This document shows, one piece after another, positions 12,001-21,178 of a stretch of DNA of 64,000 nucleotides. The stretch is from assembly GCA_965178125.1 (NCBI GenBank), contig OZ237737.1:1178001-1242000 (forward strand), given 5' to 3'. The notes below the pieces were generated by a model, which saw only the letters and a program-made list of their open reading frames with translations, searched no databases and was not told the origin of the DNA. The stretch's first letter is position 1. Every line of letters starts with the position of its first letter. Both the position numbers and the translations under genes were made by a program. Source of the DNA: Bilabrum cf. latius. Its lineage: Eukaryota; Bigyra: Bicosoecida; Bigyra; Bicosoecida.

Positions 12001-14871
12001 TCGCGCAGGTTCACAGTCAGCGAGCACGTGATGGTCACCTGCGCATCCGTCACGCGCATGCCGACGGTGTACCTCGGGCATTTCTCGTAGTCCAGCATGG
12101 CAGATCCGCTCTTGACGGAGAACGTGCCGTCGCTCGACACGCTGAATGGGGTCCGGGTCGGGCACCCAGACACGCCGGAAGCGGGTGCCTGGGAAGTCAT
12201 TGTGTAGGAAATGCTGCGACCCACGTTGCTGCGGGCCTGAGCTAGCTTGCCCAGGTTCGTGCCGGCAGTGGACCTCTCATTCACGGTGGCGCTGCCGGTG
12301 CCCGTGGCCTGGTTGCACCCGGTGGTCCACTCAAGCCGAGGCCTCCTCTCGCCCTCCACGCACACCTCAGACGAGGAGCAGCGCGCCTGTCCCGTGCGCC
12401 TCCAGGGCTCCACGCTCTCGGGGGTGCTGTAGTACCCGCTCTGGACCGTGCGACGGGAGGTGGTGCCGGCCGGGCAGTAGTACTGTGCAGACCCACAAGT
12501 CTCCTGTCTGCTGCTGATGGAACCAGCGGGACAGAAGTAACCGGCCGTACACGCACCGTTGCAGTTGTTGGAGGACAGCCGGGTGGAGCTGCCGTACTTG
12601 CCCGCAGGACACTGGTACTTGACCCCGCTGGAGCAGTAGTGGCCCTTGTCGCAGATGAGCTGGCTCGACCGGAACCGCGAGTCGGGCCCACCTACCGTGT
12701 AGTATCCGGCGGACACCGAGCTGCGAGCAAGTGCAAGGGATCAAGGTCGATACTTGGTAGTAGCAGATAGGCATACAAACCAGCAGATATATTGAATTGC
12801 AATGGACGCCTAGACTAAGAGTCAAGGTGCAGCATGCTTTGCACATTTATTCTCACTTGCGACTGCCGCTGCCTTCAGGGCAATAGTACAGGCTGCTGCC
12901 GCACTGCTTCGGAGGCCGGGAGCCAGACGAGTCGGTAGTCTGCAGGGGGCAGTAGAACCCCGCAGGGCACAGCCCGCCGCAGTTGCTGTTCGTCTGCCCT
13001 CGCCCACCAAACCGGCCGGCGGGGCACTTGTTGGGGCACGAGGAGGTCGAGCGAACGCCACAATAGCATCCGGCGGCGCACGAACCCGAGCACTGGTTGT
13101 TCGAGTTTCCGTTGCTGCTGGAGTACACGCCGGCAGGGCACGAGTAGCGCGTACTCCGGGTGGAGCCTGACGTGGTGTAGTAGCCGCGGCTCGCGTCGCC
13201 GTCGCAGTCAGATGTGGTTTTTCCTGTGAATGTGCCGTACTTGCCGGCGGGCTGCGATTCAAGGACAATGACACACGGAGCCCAATTGGCTGATTTGCTG
13301 CAATGCACCACCACATTCAGTCTGTCTGGCAGTGACTGCCAGGGCAGCCAGCGGATGGCAGGGTTCGCTGCAGTCTCACGCAAAGGGAGCACGAATCAGC
13401 GCCGACTCCACCACCATTGGGCCTGTAACGACCTCGCGGGCAAGACAAGCAGGTGCTGCCGCTCTTGTACTGCCCCTTCTTGCACCCTGCTTTGACGTAG
13501 CACACGCCCTAGGTAGAATACCACGAGTACATATCGTTCCAGGTTGGCAACGCACCACCATTGGCCCAGATGTGTACCTGCAGAACAAAAGCGATTGTTG
13601 AATGCATAGGTATCATGTTTGCCGTACTGGCGGCTGCTGAACGATTGCGACAATCGGCAGAATTGCACGCTCGGCGTGTGCAATTCTTACGTGATGCTCC
13701 CCGCCTGCGCATAAATTGCAGTAATTAATGACGTATCATCATTTCTAAACGGTTGTCTATGCGGAAGAGCTTCACATGAGCGGACACTACAGTACGAGTT
13801 ATTGCGTATTGCCAATATATAGTTTACGGCTTACCACAGCAGTTGTTCGGTTCACCGGTATGCCAACTGCGATAGTAACACTATAGCGAAAATGCAATTG
13901 TTCGTGATATAATTGTGCTCAAGCCAGTCCAGATACAGACTGCAACGGTTGCACTCACCGTGAATAATCGTAGGGAAGGCCATCGCGCCATTCCCAGTGG
14001 TTCTCCCGGCGAAAGTCAGTCAGCCCAATCCTGTGACATTCAAAGCGGATCTGATGGTTCAAGATACGATTCTCATCACGCTTGACCTCTGCCTGGTGTG
14101 AGCAGAGAGGTGGGCCAAGGTGCGCCACGGGGTGCGGCCGGATTCAACTTACCAGCAACTCTTGCTTAAACAAAGGCCATACACGAGGTTATTCTCTTCG
14201 AAATTATGAACCCCAGCAAGGTGTCCGCCACTGATCCAGTTCTGCGACTAATAGAAGGATCATTCCGCCACTGACGCAGGCTCAAGAAAACGAACGCCAC
14301 ACGGAGCAGCACAGCCATCGGTGCAATTACATCGACGATAGCCCGGCTACTTTTTTAAATTCTCACCCTACAGTAGGTTTCTTGGGCATCCGGCCCTGCG
14401 CATCGTGATTGATTCCCAAGAAAGGCGAGGACCAAAGAATGTAGTGGACCAACAGCTGGGGTGCACGTCGTTCCTGCACCATATACGGCACCTCACCTCT
14501 TGCCGTAGGAGTATATCGATAGCAAAAGTCCCCTGAGAACGATAATGTTTATGCGAGCCGTTGAAAAGCATAGTATGCAAGGAGACTGTTTCGCAAAGGA
14601 CTAATTTTCGGGTGTTCAAGCTACCCACCGTGTCTAGCACTGGAAAACGTCCACTGCGTACGTTAAATGTCCATACATATAATAATATGAAATGTGGAGA
14701 AATGAATCCTTGCTTCCCTAGACCTTGTACAGACCGCTCCGAGGATCCAAAAAGTGGGGATACGCGGACATCTCTCACTCCACTAGGACAGCGATCGTTA
14801 GCGTTCACCAACTTGAAGCAAAGCATGAAACAAATGGAAAAAATAACGACGTACCCCTCCATTCGCCTCAT
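1..14871 (-). CDS. Giant receptor-like protein A: CTLD, cadherin, IPT/TIG, multipass membrane module (3' end off window)
   Basis: Likely a plasma-membrane adhesion or recognition protein; no substrate can be named. Proposed exons, 5' to 3' on the minus strand: 14871-14779, 14653-14629, 14532-14497, 14395-14367, 14241-14185, 14092-13959, 13866-13835, 13704-13691, 13577-13380, 13251-12857, 12720-<1. All joins are phase-consistent. The 14185/14092 join uses an unusual GTGTAT donor and is the least certain. Order: signal peptide, C-type lectin domain, Cys-rich repeats (about 13.5-12.3 kb), cadherin repeats, IPT/TIG repeats, Cys-rich stalk (about 2.0-1.7 kb), roughly eight hydrophobic helices (about 1.7-0.35 kb) and a charged tail. 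About 4,577 codons are visible. In-frame TAGs lie at 13509, 11304, 10641, 8190, 7770, 4878, 3723 and 78, with homology continuing across them; no TAA or TGA interrupts the frame. Start is ATG 14871 (alternative 14862). The membrane module is paralogous to that of receptor C. Confidence 0.85.
2500..8990 (-). repeat. IPT/TIG repeat array of receptor A
   Basis: Many tandem immunoglobulin-like IPT/TIG units. Each shows the pattern P-x-[IV]-x-S-[VI]-x-P, then an I-x-G-x-[ND]-F-G motif, then C-x-[VM]-P-x-G-x-G. Clear copies of the FG motif read IRGKNFG, VVLGDNFG, IIGRDFG, ELRGRFFG, IRGQDFG and FYGANFA. TAGs at 8190, 7770, 4878 and 3723 lie between units. The C-terminal end passes into a Cys-rich stalk. 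Confidence 0.82.
4803..4857 (-). repeat. Short hexanucleotide tract encoding a Ser-Gly linker
   Basis: A run of near-identical 6-nt units (plus-strand gagcct / gagcca) encodes alternating Ser-Gly on the minus strand between two IPT/TIG units of receptor A. A TAG codon follows a short way upstream in the same frame (4878). It is probably a flexible spacer and a likely site of length variation. Confidence 0.7.
8990..12120 (-). repeat. Cadherin-type repeats of receptor A
   Basis: About eight repeats of roughly 100 residues with the cadherin calcium-binding signatures: DxNDxPP/VNExP linkers, A-D-D/T-D-x-D motifs and LDFE strands, for example NRNEPP, GNEAPVF, VNEDPVL, VNEAPSV and DINERPTL. Two TAG codons (11304, 10641) fall where one repeat begins; at 10641 the context is TED-x-SYNVDEN, which matches the usual D-Q-S-F-x-V-x-E-N start of such repeats. 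Confidence 0.85.
13380..14871 (-). other. Signal peptide plus C-type lectin domain of receptor A, spread over nine short exons
   Basis: Exon 1 encodes a hydrophobic signal sequence followed by CPSG. Splicing the next exons rebuilds a canonical CTLD: CPSGW, then CYRY, then an A..(3)..C segment, GGHLAGVHNFEEN, RIGLTDF, HWEWRDG, an EPN tripeptide in W..GEPNN, a WND tripeptide at about 13530, and a final GVC. EPN and WND are the Ca2+/sugar-binding motifs of mannose-type CTLDs, so mannose-like binding is a family-based guess. A TAG at 13509-13511 sits just before the GVC motif, inside the domain. The last exon continues directly into Cys-rich repeats. Exon phases agree at every join, which is strong support for this model. 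Confidence 0.78.
13691..13704 (-). other. 14-nt micro-exon (exon 8 of receptor A)
   Basis: Flanked by a GCGCAG acceptor (above 13704) and a GTAAGA donor (below 13691). It takes phase 1 from exon 7 (ending after GEPNNCC) and delivers phase 0 to exon 9 (starting VHIWANGG). It supplies the residues GGEHH. Without it the lectin domain loses frame, so the exon is required by the homology. Confidence 0.72.
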
Positions 14872-15517
14872 TTTGGGCACTCTTCGAGTAGAAGGAGTGA
14901 ATCAGTCGTGGGAACGAACAAGCCGGCGGGAGACAGCGGCGCGGCGGTCGCAACTTGCAGGAGCATCGCTAAAAGCGGTCGCCGAGGGCACGTAGAGAGC
15001 CACGCCTGGGCAAGCAAGAATTGTCGACACGAACCATCCTGGCATCAGCTGCTGCCATCGCGCGGATTGACATCGCGTCAAGTTGAGGATACGCTTGCTT
15101 CAGACTGCAGAATTAGTCGGTCTTCCAGCGCTGAGATCACACGTTGTACACAGCACCCTAATCTCGCAGACAGTCACACATGGTTGCAGTTGGTTTCCTC
15201 CGAGAGCCCATCCTCAAAGTTACCAAAAAAAGAAAACTGGCGAACGCTGCCCCTCAGCGCCCGAATAGCACGCGGCTTGATTGCCGCTCGAGTCTAATTG
15301 TGACCTCTCAACTTCCACATCCGCATGTGGTCGGTGATCCGATCCCCCTGATCCGAGTCACTCGTCACACATGCCCAACCCACACCTGCCCGGCCTGTGC
15401 CTCATCAACCCAATGACCCCACCGATCATCTTCTCTTCCACCATTTCCTCCCCCGTTCCGGTGAACCGTGAACCGTCGTCCCCCCCTCCCTTTGCTCTAC
15501 CCTCCCCCCCCTAGCTG

Positions 15518-15563
<46 letters not shown>

Positions 15564-15719
15564 CTCCTCCGCATCGCTACGTCGCATCTGAGCCTGCTCC
15601 TCGAGCGGGTCCTGCGCCCACCGAGCGACCTCAATCTCAGAGACCTTGCTGGCCTCACCAACCCACTCACGGTCCTTTGGGAGGCCTGGTCTTTGCTCTA
15701 GCACTGGGAATCATTGCCC
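14872..15719. promoter_or_regulatory. Divergent intergenic region between receptor A and TELO2
   Basis: About 850 nt between two outward-facing start codons, so it should hold both promoters and 5' UTRs. It contains a polypyrimidine-rich stretch at about 15400-15600, including C-runs and the (TC)20 tract. I see no convincing TATA box or additional gene. Short ORFs here have no recognisable motifs. Confidence 0.5.
15521..15560. repeat. (TC)20 microsatellite
   Basis: Forty uninterrupted bases of alternating T and C on the plus strand, preceded by C-rich sequence, about 160 nt upstream of the proposed TELO2 start. It may be a GA/CT promoter element or simply a length-variable microsatellite. 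Confidence 0.9.
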
Positions 15720-18700
15720 ATGATTGTGGGCGAGCATCCGGGGTTCCCTGTCGGCCTTCGGCATTTGCTGCATTTACTACAGACCCCACTGCTACTCGCT
15801 GTCCGCCGTCATCTCGAGGGTATGCGATAACGAGTGCTTTTGGAAATGAAAACCAGATTTTGCCGGAACTGCAACACAAGCATTCGGAAGATATCTGGGC
15901 GTATGGATGATGCAGAGTACCTCTCGATGTGTGAACATGTAGAAATTGAATTGAGTCAAGGCCGATTAGATCGCCCAGTCCTCTTGAATGATGCACTTGC
16001 CAGGAGTGCAGATCTGTGGAGGCGCTGTCCCTCACTGGAGAAGATGAATATGCTCATGAGCACATGTCTGCCCCCTGATAGCATTGCGGAGCGTACTGTT
16101 TAGGTCTTGCTGCAGTTTGGAATGTCTGAAGCCGCTCGGATTCGGGACGCAGGATCTGCTGTTAGGACCGGCCATCATGCAGGCTGGAGCTCAGCCCTTG
16201 CCGTTGCAAGCAGTGCAGATGAGTCAGTTCTTGGTTTTATATTACGCACTATGCTAGCTGTGCCAGCGCTAGGCGCACAGACTACAATGAAGTAGCTGAC
16301 GAGGGGTTCGGGACAGGTTGCAGTTCGAATAGGTCTGCTACTTCCATTGCTGTACTCCTAGCAAGATTTACAATGCCCAGAAAACAAGGTCTAGCGGCGC
16401 TTCTTGGAATGGCAACGCGTCGCGAAGGCGGGTGAATCATCGTACCAAGGATTGCTCGCACAGGCTCTCGTCCAGCTTGTGGCAGACCATGGTGCCGCAA
16501 GTTTGGATGGCACTGCCGCGCGGGAGGTAGCTTGGTACCTCGCTGGTCATGGTAATCGGCGGCGCATTTTGGCTCGATGCTTGGTGACGGAAGCGATTCA
16601 GCGACGAGACGACAGCGTTGCAGATGCACCTGCAGCCAGCAGTACCGGTGGGATGGTAGGCCGGCTGCTAGGTGAGCCAGACGGGACCAGGGAACTAAGT
16701 TCTTGGAGGGCAGTATGGGAAGCGGTCCTGCAAGAGGTGTTGGCCGGTGAGATACGGACAGATGGGCCAGAACGATCCGATGCGCTCGAGGCTGCCGCTG
16801 AAGCAGCGCACGGTACTGGCACGGGCACCAAGTCTGCCCTCATGGCATTGGAGGCCTCGCGTGAAAACACGCGAACTAGTGCTAATGTTGTGCAGATATG
16901 GCTGGAGAATGCCGCTGCGACAATAAGTGGTCAAGTGAGGAAGCCTCAAAGCAGTAGACTGCGGGCGCTTAGGCGGCTGTTCGGTGAAGCAGGCGGCCTC
17001 AGCACCGGGCTGCACCAGGAGATCGTCGCAGCCTTGCTGGACGACAGCTCGTGTCACGTCTTGCGGCTTCAGCTGCAGGTGGCATATATGAGTTGCGGTA
17101 TCAGCTGGCCAAGCGTGTGCGAGCCAAGGTGGGCGGGCGCAAGTGCAGCTGCCGCGCGTGGGGCAGGGCCCAATGGTAGCCTGTCGCAATATCTTGACAT
17201 CCCAGACAAGCGGCGGGCGCGAGTTCAGATCCCGAGCTCGGCAGGTGCTAAAGAATCGCGAGATTCATCCGGTACCCGGGCAGTTCTGAGCCTGCTTGAC
17301 ACCTGCAGCAAGCTGTGGAGCGGTAAGGAGTCCATGCAGGAGGACTCTCGCTGGCAGCGGTCGCAGGCCATCGCACTTCTGCTGCTCATGGAGGCTGCCC
17401 CTGGTGGCTCGATCGGGCTTGGCACGGACCTCGCGCAGGCGATTCAGGAGGGTGTGCAGCTTCGGATGGCCAGCGCAGATCCCCTGCAAAGGCTGCTCGC
17501 CCAGCGGATTGGCGGGGTCTTCATGGAAGCTATGGGTGCGGAGACAGAGGCCAGTTTGCTGCCGTTTGATGCCGTGTTGCCTGCAGACGAGCCTCCGTGG
17601 TTGTCCCATCCGAAGAGCGGATCGGAGACAAGTGGCTCGGTAGCTGCAAGGCTTGGCAAGGAACACAAGCAGGCCGACTCGCTCGATCTGGTGGCGGCCT
17701 CCGCACCGACCGGGCCTGCAGCAGCGACTGCAAGTGCCCAGGTCCTTGCTGCCGGGGTTGATCGACGCGAACAGGACGCGCTCGCTAAGTCGCTCGACGC
17801 GCAGCGGGCAGACGATGCCACTGCTGCGGTAGCGGGAAGCGCAGACCCAGTGAGCTTCCCAGAGGCCAAGCAACTCGGAATCAGGCTCGGTAGAAGCCTG
17901 TGGGAAACTGCTGCGGTCGATTCCTTCTTGCGGCCAATCGTGGCTGTGGGTACAGCCGCGGGCAAAAGTGGCAGTAGTACTGTGCATAGCATTGCATCGC
18001 TGGAAGCAACGTCAAACGCGCTGCAGCAGCGCCTTGTCGCCCTGCGATCGCTGGATCGCAATTTTTAGTGGAAAGCCGCGGCTCAGATGGGCGCGGTTGA
18101 AGCAAAGGCAGCCTCTGCAGAGCTGGGCATCGGCGCTGCCGCGCATGGCTCTGGCAGTGCCGCGGTACGCGCCCCTGCGGCACGAAAAAGGGCAGCATGG
18201 CCTGAATCCCCTTCGAGTCGCTCTGTTGCCTCTCCCATTTCAGCGGAGGTATCTGGAGCAGACCATCGAGCGAAGCAACTTGATGAGCCCGCGCCTCGGG
18301 TCGATCCCCCGCGTTTGTGCGAGCACGAAGAAGCTCTGTTTTAGCGCCTGGGGCCCATCCCAGTTGGAGAAGAGGCGCACGCTGTTCCGATCGGCAACGT
18401 CCTCGGATACGAAGCCTTGGAAGACCTGGCTCCGGAGCCGCACGCAGCGGGGGCACCCAGGGACCTGGCGTCGGCTCTCGCTCAGGCCCAGCACGAGGAG
18501 GACGCCAGGGCAGCAGAAATCGCGCTAGTCTCGCTGCCAGAGCTGATCAGGCGGACCCTTGGACCCCAAGGAAGCGCACACGCAGCTGGAGGCGGGAAGG
18601 CCAGCTTGCTGGCATTGACGCTGCAGCAGCTGCTCGGGCTGCAAGACCGCTTCGCTCTGCCTGGCTTTGCAGCGTGGCGAATTGCGGCCCTCACCTCCCT

Positions 18701-19784
18701 AGCTGTGTCTGCTCCCGGAGCCGTCTTGCCGCAGCTGTGCAACCTCTTCTACGCGGATGAGCGGTCTGTTGCACAGCGGGCCGAATGTCTCGATCTTGTG
18801 GTCGATGCAGCCATGGAGCTGTCACGGCAGACCAAGGGGGAGGCGGGTGCCAATGCCTCGTAGTCTTCGGGCGGTGCGAGGGTCGAGATAATTGAGGAGT
18901 CTGCGAAAGGGGTTGAAGCGCAGGCACTTGCCGCGAAGCACGGAACGGGCGGGAGTGGCCAGGGCGGCCTTGAGTCCCTTGCGGCTCGCGGTAGCGTGGT
19001 CGAGGCCAGGGTCACTGGTGCCAGGCAGACACCGCTGGGAGAGTCAGGTGGAGTGGTGCCCGGCCGTGGCAAGGAGGTGGTTGACGCGCAGAGACCCAGG
19101 ACTCGCAGGTGGGGCACTGCCTCTGCACGGAGCAGCCGCACCGCAGCCGGCTAGACCCCCGCAAGCGGCTCTGGGACTGACCGTTTCGGGCCGATCGCGG
19201 CTTAGGTGATGCTGCCGTTGCTGAGCCCGAGACGGGTCACAGGCCTGGGTGCGGTGGACCTGCTAGGTCAGGACGACGAGATGCTGGCCCAGCTGATACG
19301 AACATGCTCGGTGCTGCAGGAGTGCGCGCAGGGGGCCCCAAAGGAGCACAGGATGTCCATTTTTGCGCGGTTCGCTGCGCTGTTGTGGGAGGTACGGTCA
19401 CACGCATCGGCTGCCGTGAGAAGGACTGTAGTGGGCGGGTTTGCGTCTTGCATGATAGCTGCAGTATCTATGGGGCTGGTGGCAAGCACCTCCAGCGGGC
19501 ATGAGGGCATGCCGGGGTCGGAAAGCACGGTGGCTGTGCTGGGAGCCGTGTACGAGTGGGCTGTTCACGTGGCTAAGAGGGACAGAGATGAGGCGTGCAG
19601 GGTGGCGGCACGGGAGCTGGCAGCGTCGCAAACGCTGCGGCAATGCGCAGAAATTACGAGGCAGGCAGCCGCGATGGGCGGGTCGCTTGGAGTGGGGCTC
19701 GGGGCTTTGTCGGCGCTTGGTGCTGCCGGTGGCAGCCACGGTCTCATGGGAGCACCCGTCGCTCGCCTGCTGGCCAGCATGTAA
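15720..19784 (+). CDS. TELO2: Telomere length regulation protein TELO2/Tel2 homologue
   Basis: Tel2 is the HEAT-repeat scaffold of the TTT complex (Tel2-Tti1-Tti2), which stabilises PIKK kinases such as TOR, ATM and ATR with Hsp90. Exon 1 is 15720-15819, intron 15820-15915 (GTATGC...GCAG), exon 2 15916-19784; the split codon joins in phase. The 1,322-residue product is longer than animal TELO2 (about 840) because of Ala/Gly-rich inserts. The conserved C-terminal domain is clear: SLPELIRRT, ALTLQQLLGLQDRF, PGFAAWRIAALTSLAV, then LDLVVDAAMELSR, DLLGQDDEML, FAALLWEVRSH and KRDRDEACR. Nine in-frame TAGs occur (16101, 16293, 16359, 16392, 18066, 18342, 18861, 19152, 19203), splitting it into six apparent ORFs. 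The stop is TAA at 19782. The in-frame TAA at 15828 lies inside the intron, which supports the splice model. Confidence 0.85.
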
Positions 19785-20019
19785 GAGGAGAGGAATAAGA
19801 ACTAGTTCTACTGCAGCAGCGCGCCGCTTACTCGCTACAGAAAGTATCGCATCCGCAGCATTCTCCATGCAAACATGTTTGGTCTCTGTCAGGGCGCACA
19901 ACCGACTAAGTTGCCCCGGCTTGAAGAGGTCCCGGATAGCTTGAAGCTGTAGTGTTGCACTTTGCACGAACACACAAGGCCCTACTCGGTCAGTTTGTTC
20001 AATACAGACAGCTCGATAT

Positions 20020-20763
20020 TTACTTTCCAACAACACCTTTTGCCTCTGGTTCCTCCTTGGACTCTGCGCCAGCCTTGCCCTCCGCTGCTCCGGCTGCGCC
20101 TGCGCCTGCACCACCTGCCACGGCGGCATCGCTTTCCGCCGAGGCCGGTCGAACAGCAACCTTCTCGGACGCCGGGGCGTCCTCTGCCAGCAGCGACTCG
20201 ATCTCTGACTGCAAACCAGCTGGGATTGTAGTGGACCCGTACCTGCTCACGACTTCCCCCTTTCGGTTAACGATCATCTTCTCGAAATTCCACCACACGG
20301 CTTGCGAAAGCGAGTATGGCGCAGCGACCTTCAAGTGCTGATACAGCGGGTGCGCCTTCTCCCCATTCACGTCCACCTTTGCTGTAAATGGAAATGTTGT
20401 CTTGTAAACTTCGCACGTGAAGCTTCGAATATCGCTTGCGGAACCAGGCTCTTGCCCGCCGAACTGATTGCATGGAAAGGCAAGGATTTCGAGACCGTCA
20501 TCCTTGTACTTGTTATACAGCTCCTGCAGCCCCTTGTATTGTGGGGTGAAACCACATTTTGATCTGCGAGCACCAGATAGGCTTGTACCGAGCTGGTTTA
20601 GCAGAGTTGGTTGCGGCGGCAAGCAGGAATTCGACATGGGACCAGCCGTGTCTTCTCACGCAACGTTCACAACCACAGCCACCTTTCCTCTGCAAAGGTC
20701 GCCAAATGTCGTTGTTGATCCGTTCTACATTTCAATTTCATGGTCATAGATGCTCTTGCTCAT
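20020..20763 (-). CDS. Glutathione peroxidase family protein (Cys-type, thioredoxin-peroxidase-like)
   Basis: Reduces H2O2 or lipid hydroperoxides using thiols. Exon 1 is 20763-20660, intron 20659-20564 (GTGAGA...CGCAG), exon 2 20563-20020; 215 residues. The join rebuilds VVVNVA|SKCGFTPQYKG, the family active site, with the peroxidatic residue encoded as Cys (TGT), not Sec. The catalytic partners follow: FPCNQFGGQEPG and WWNFEKMIVNRKGE. A single TAG at 20725-20727 lies in the first strand (EIEM-x-NGST). A C-terminal tail of about 50 residues rich in Ala, Glu and Gly is unusual. The stop is TAA, followed seven codons later by TGA. A possible extra intron (20856-20772) would join an in-frame upstream exon and add an N-terminal extension; the homologous core begins at 20763. 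Confidence 0.88.
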
Positions 20764-21178
20764 GTCTACGTCTGCGGTGATTGATGGCGACATGGCACCC
20801 AGTACTCGTGCAAAAATGACAGAAATCGCAATGCACCGGCATAGAGCGCAGCTTACCTGCTTGGGAAGAACTGCAACACATATACAGAAGGCTGCCTAGT
20901 GGGATTCCCGACTTTACAATGCGTGAAACATAGTTGCTGTCAGAAGTTCCGCTGTGCTCATGGTTCCTGCGCGGCGCCGCTGGTAGTTTGCGACCAAAGT
21001 CGCACGGCGGTGGAAATCGCACGAAGCCACCCACATTTCGCATATTTCGAGACGCCGTTTGCAGTGCGAACGCCTCGATCCTTCCTGTGTGTAGCTTGTA
21101 TTCATTTCCGTTTACTGGCGGGCTGATATCGAGCGATCGCGGATCAGACGACACGTAATCCACGAGTTTTTCACCGAT
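20764..21178. promoter_or_regulatory. Divergent intergenic region between GPX and giant protein D
   Basis: About 415 nt separating two outward-facing genes. On the minus strand it contains a plausible GTAAGC...GCAG intron (20856-20772) that may belong to a longer GPX 5' end. No other gene or element is visible. Confidence 0.45.

Noticed and set aside
1-12720. Chain of seven separate ORFs on the minus strand as distinct genes or pseudogene fragments
   Set aside because: All lie in one frame, each break is a TAG and domain repeats run through the breaks. There are no frameshifts or TAA/TGA, as decay would give.
14153-14185. GTAAGT donor at about 14152 as the end of lectin exon 5
   Set aside because: It is a better consensus donor, but it leaves a phase that meets stops in the next exon. 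The GTGTAT donor at 14184 gives a phase-0 join and the normal lectin spacing; still the weakest junction in the model.
15828-15830. In-frame TAA just upstream of the second TELO2 exon as evidence for a start at 15846
   Set aside because: A phase-consistent GTATGC...GCAG intron (15820-15915) removes it and joins a good upstream ATG exon; a start at 15846 would lie within that intron.
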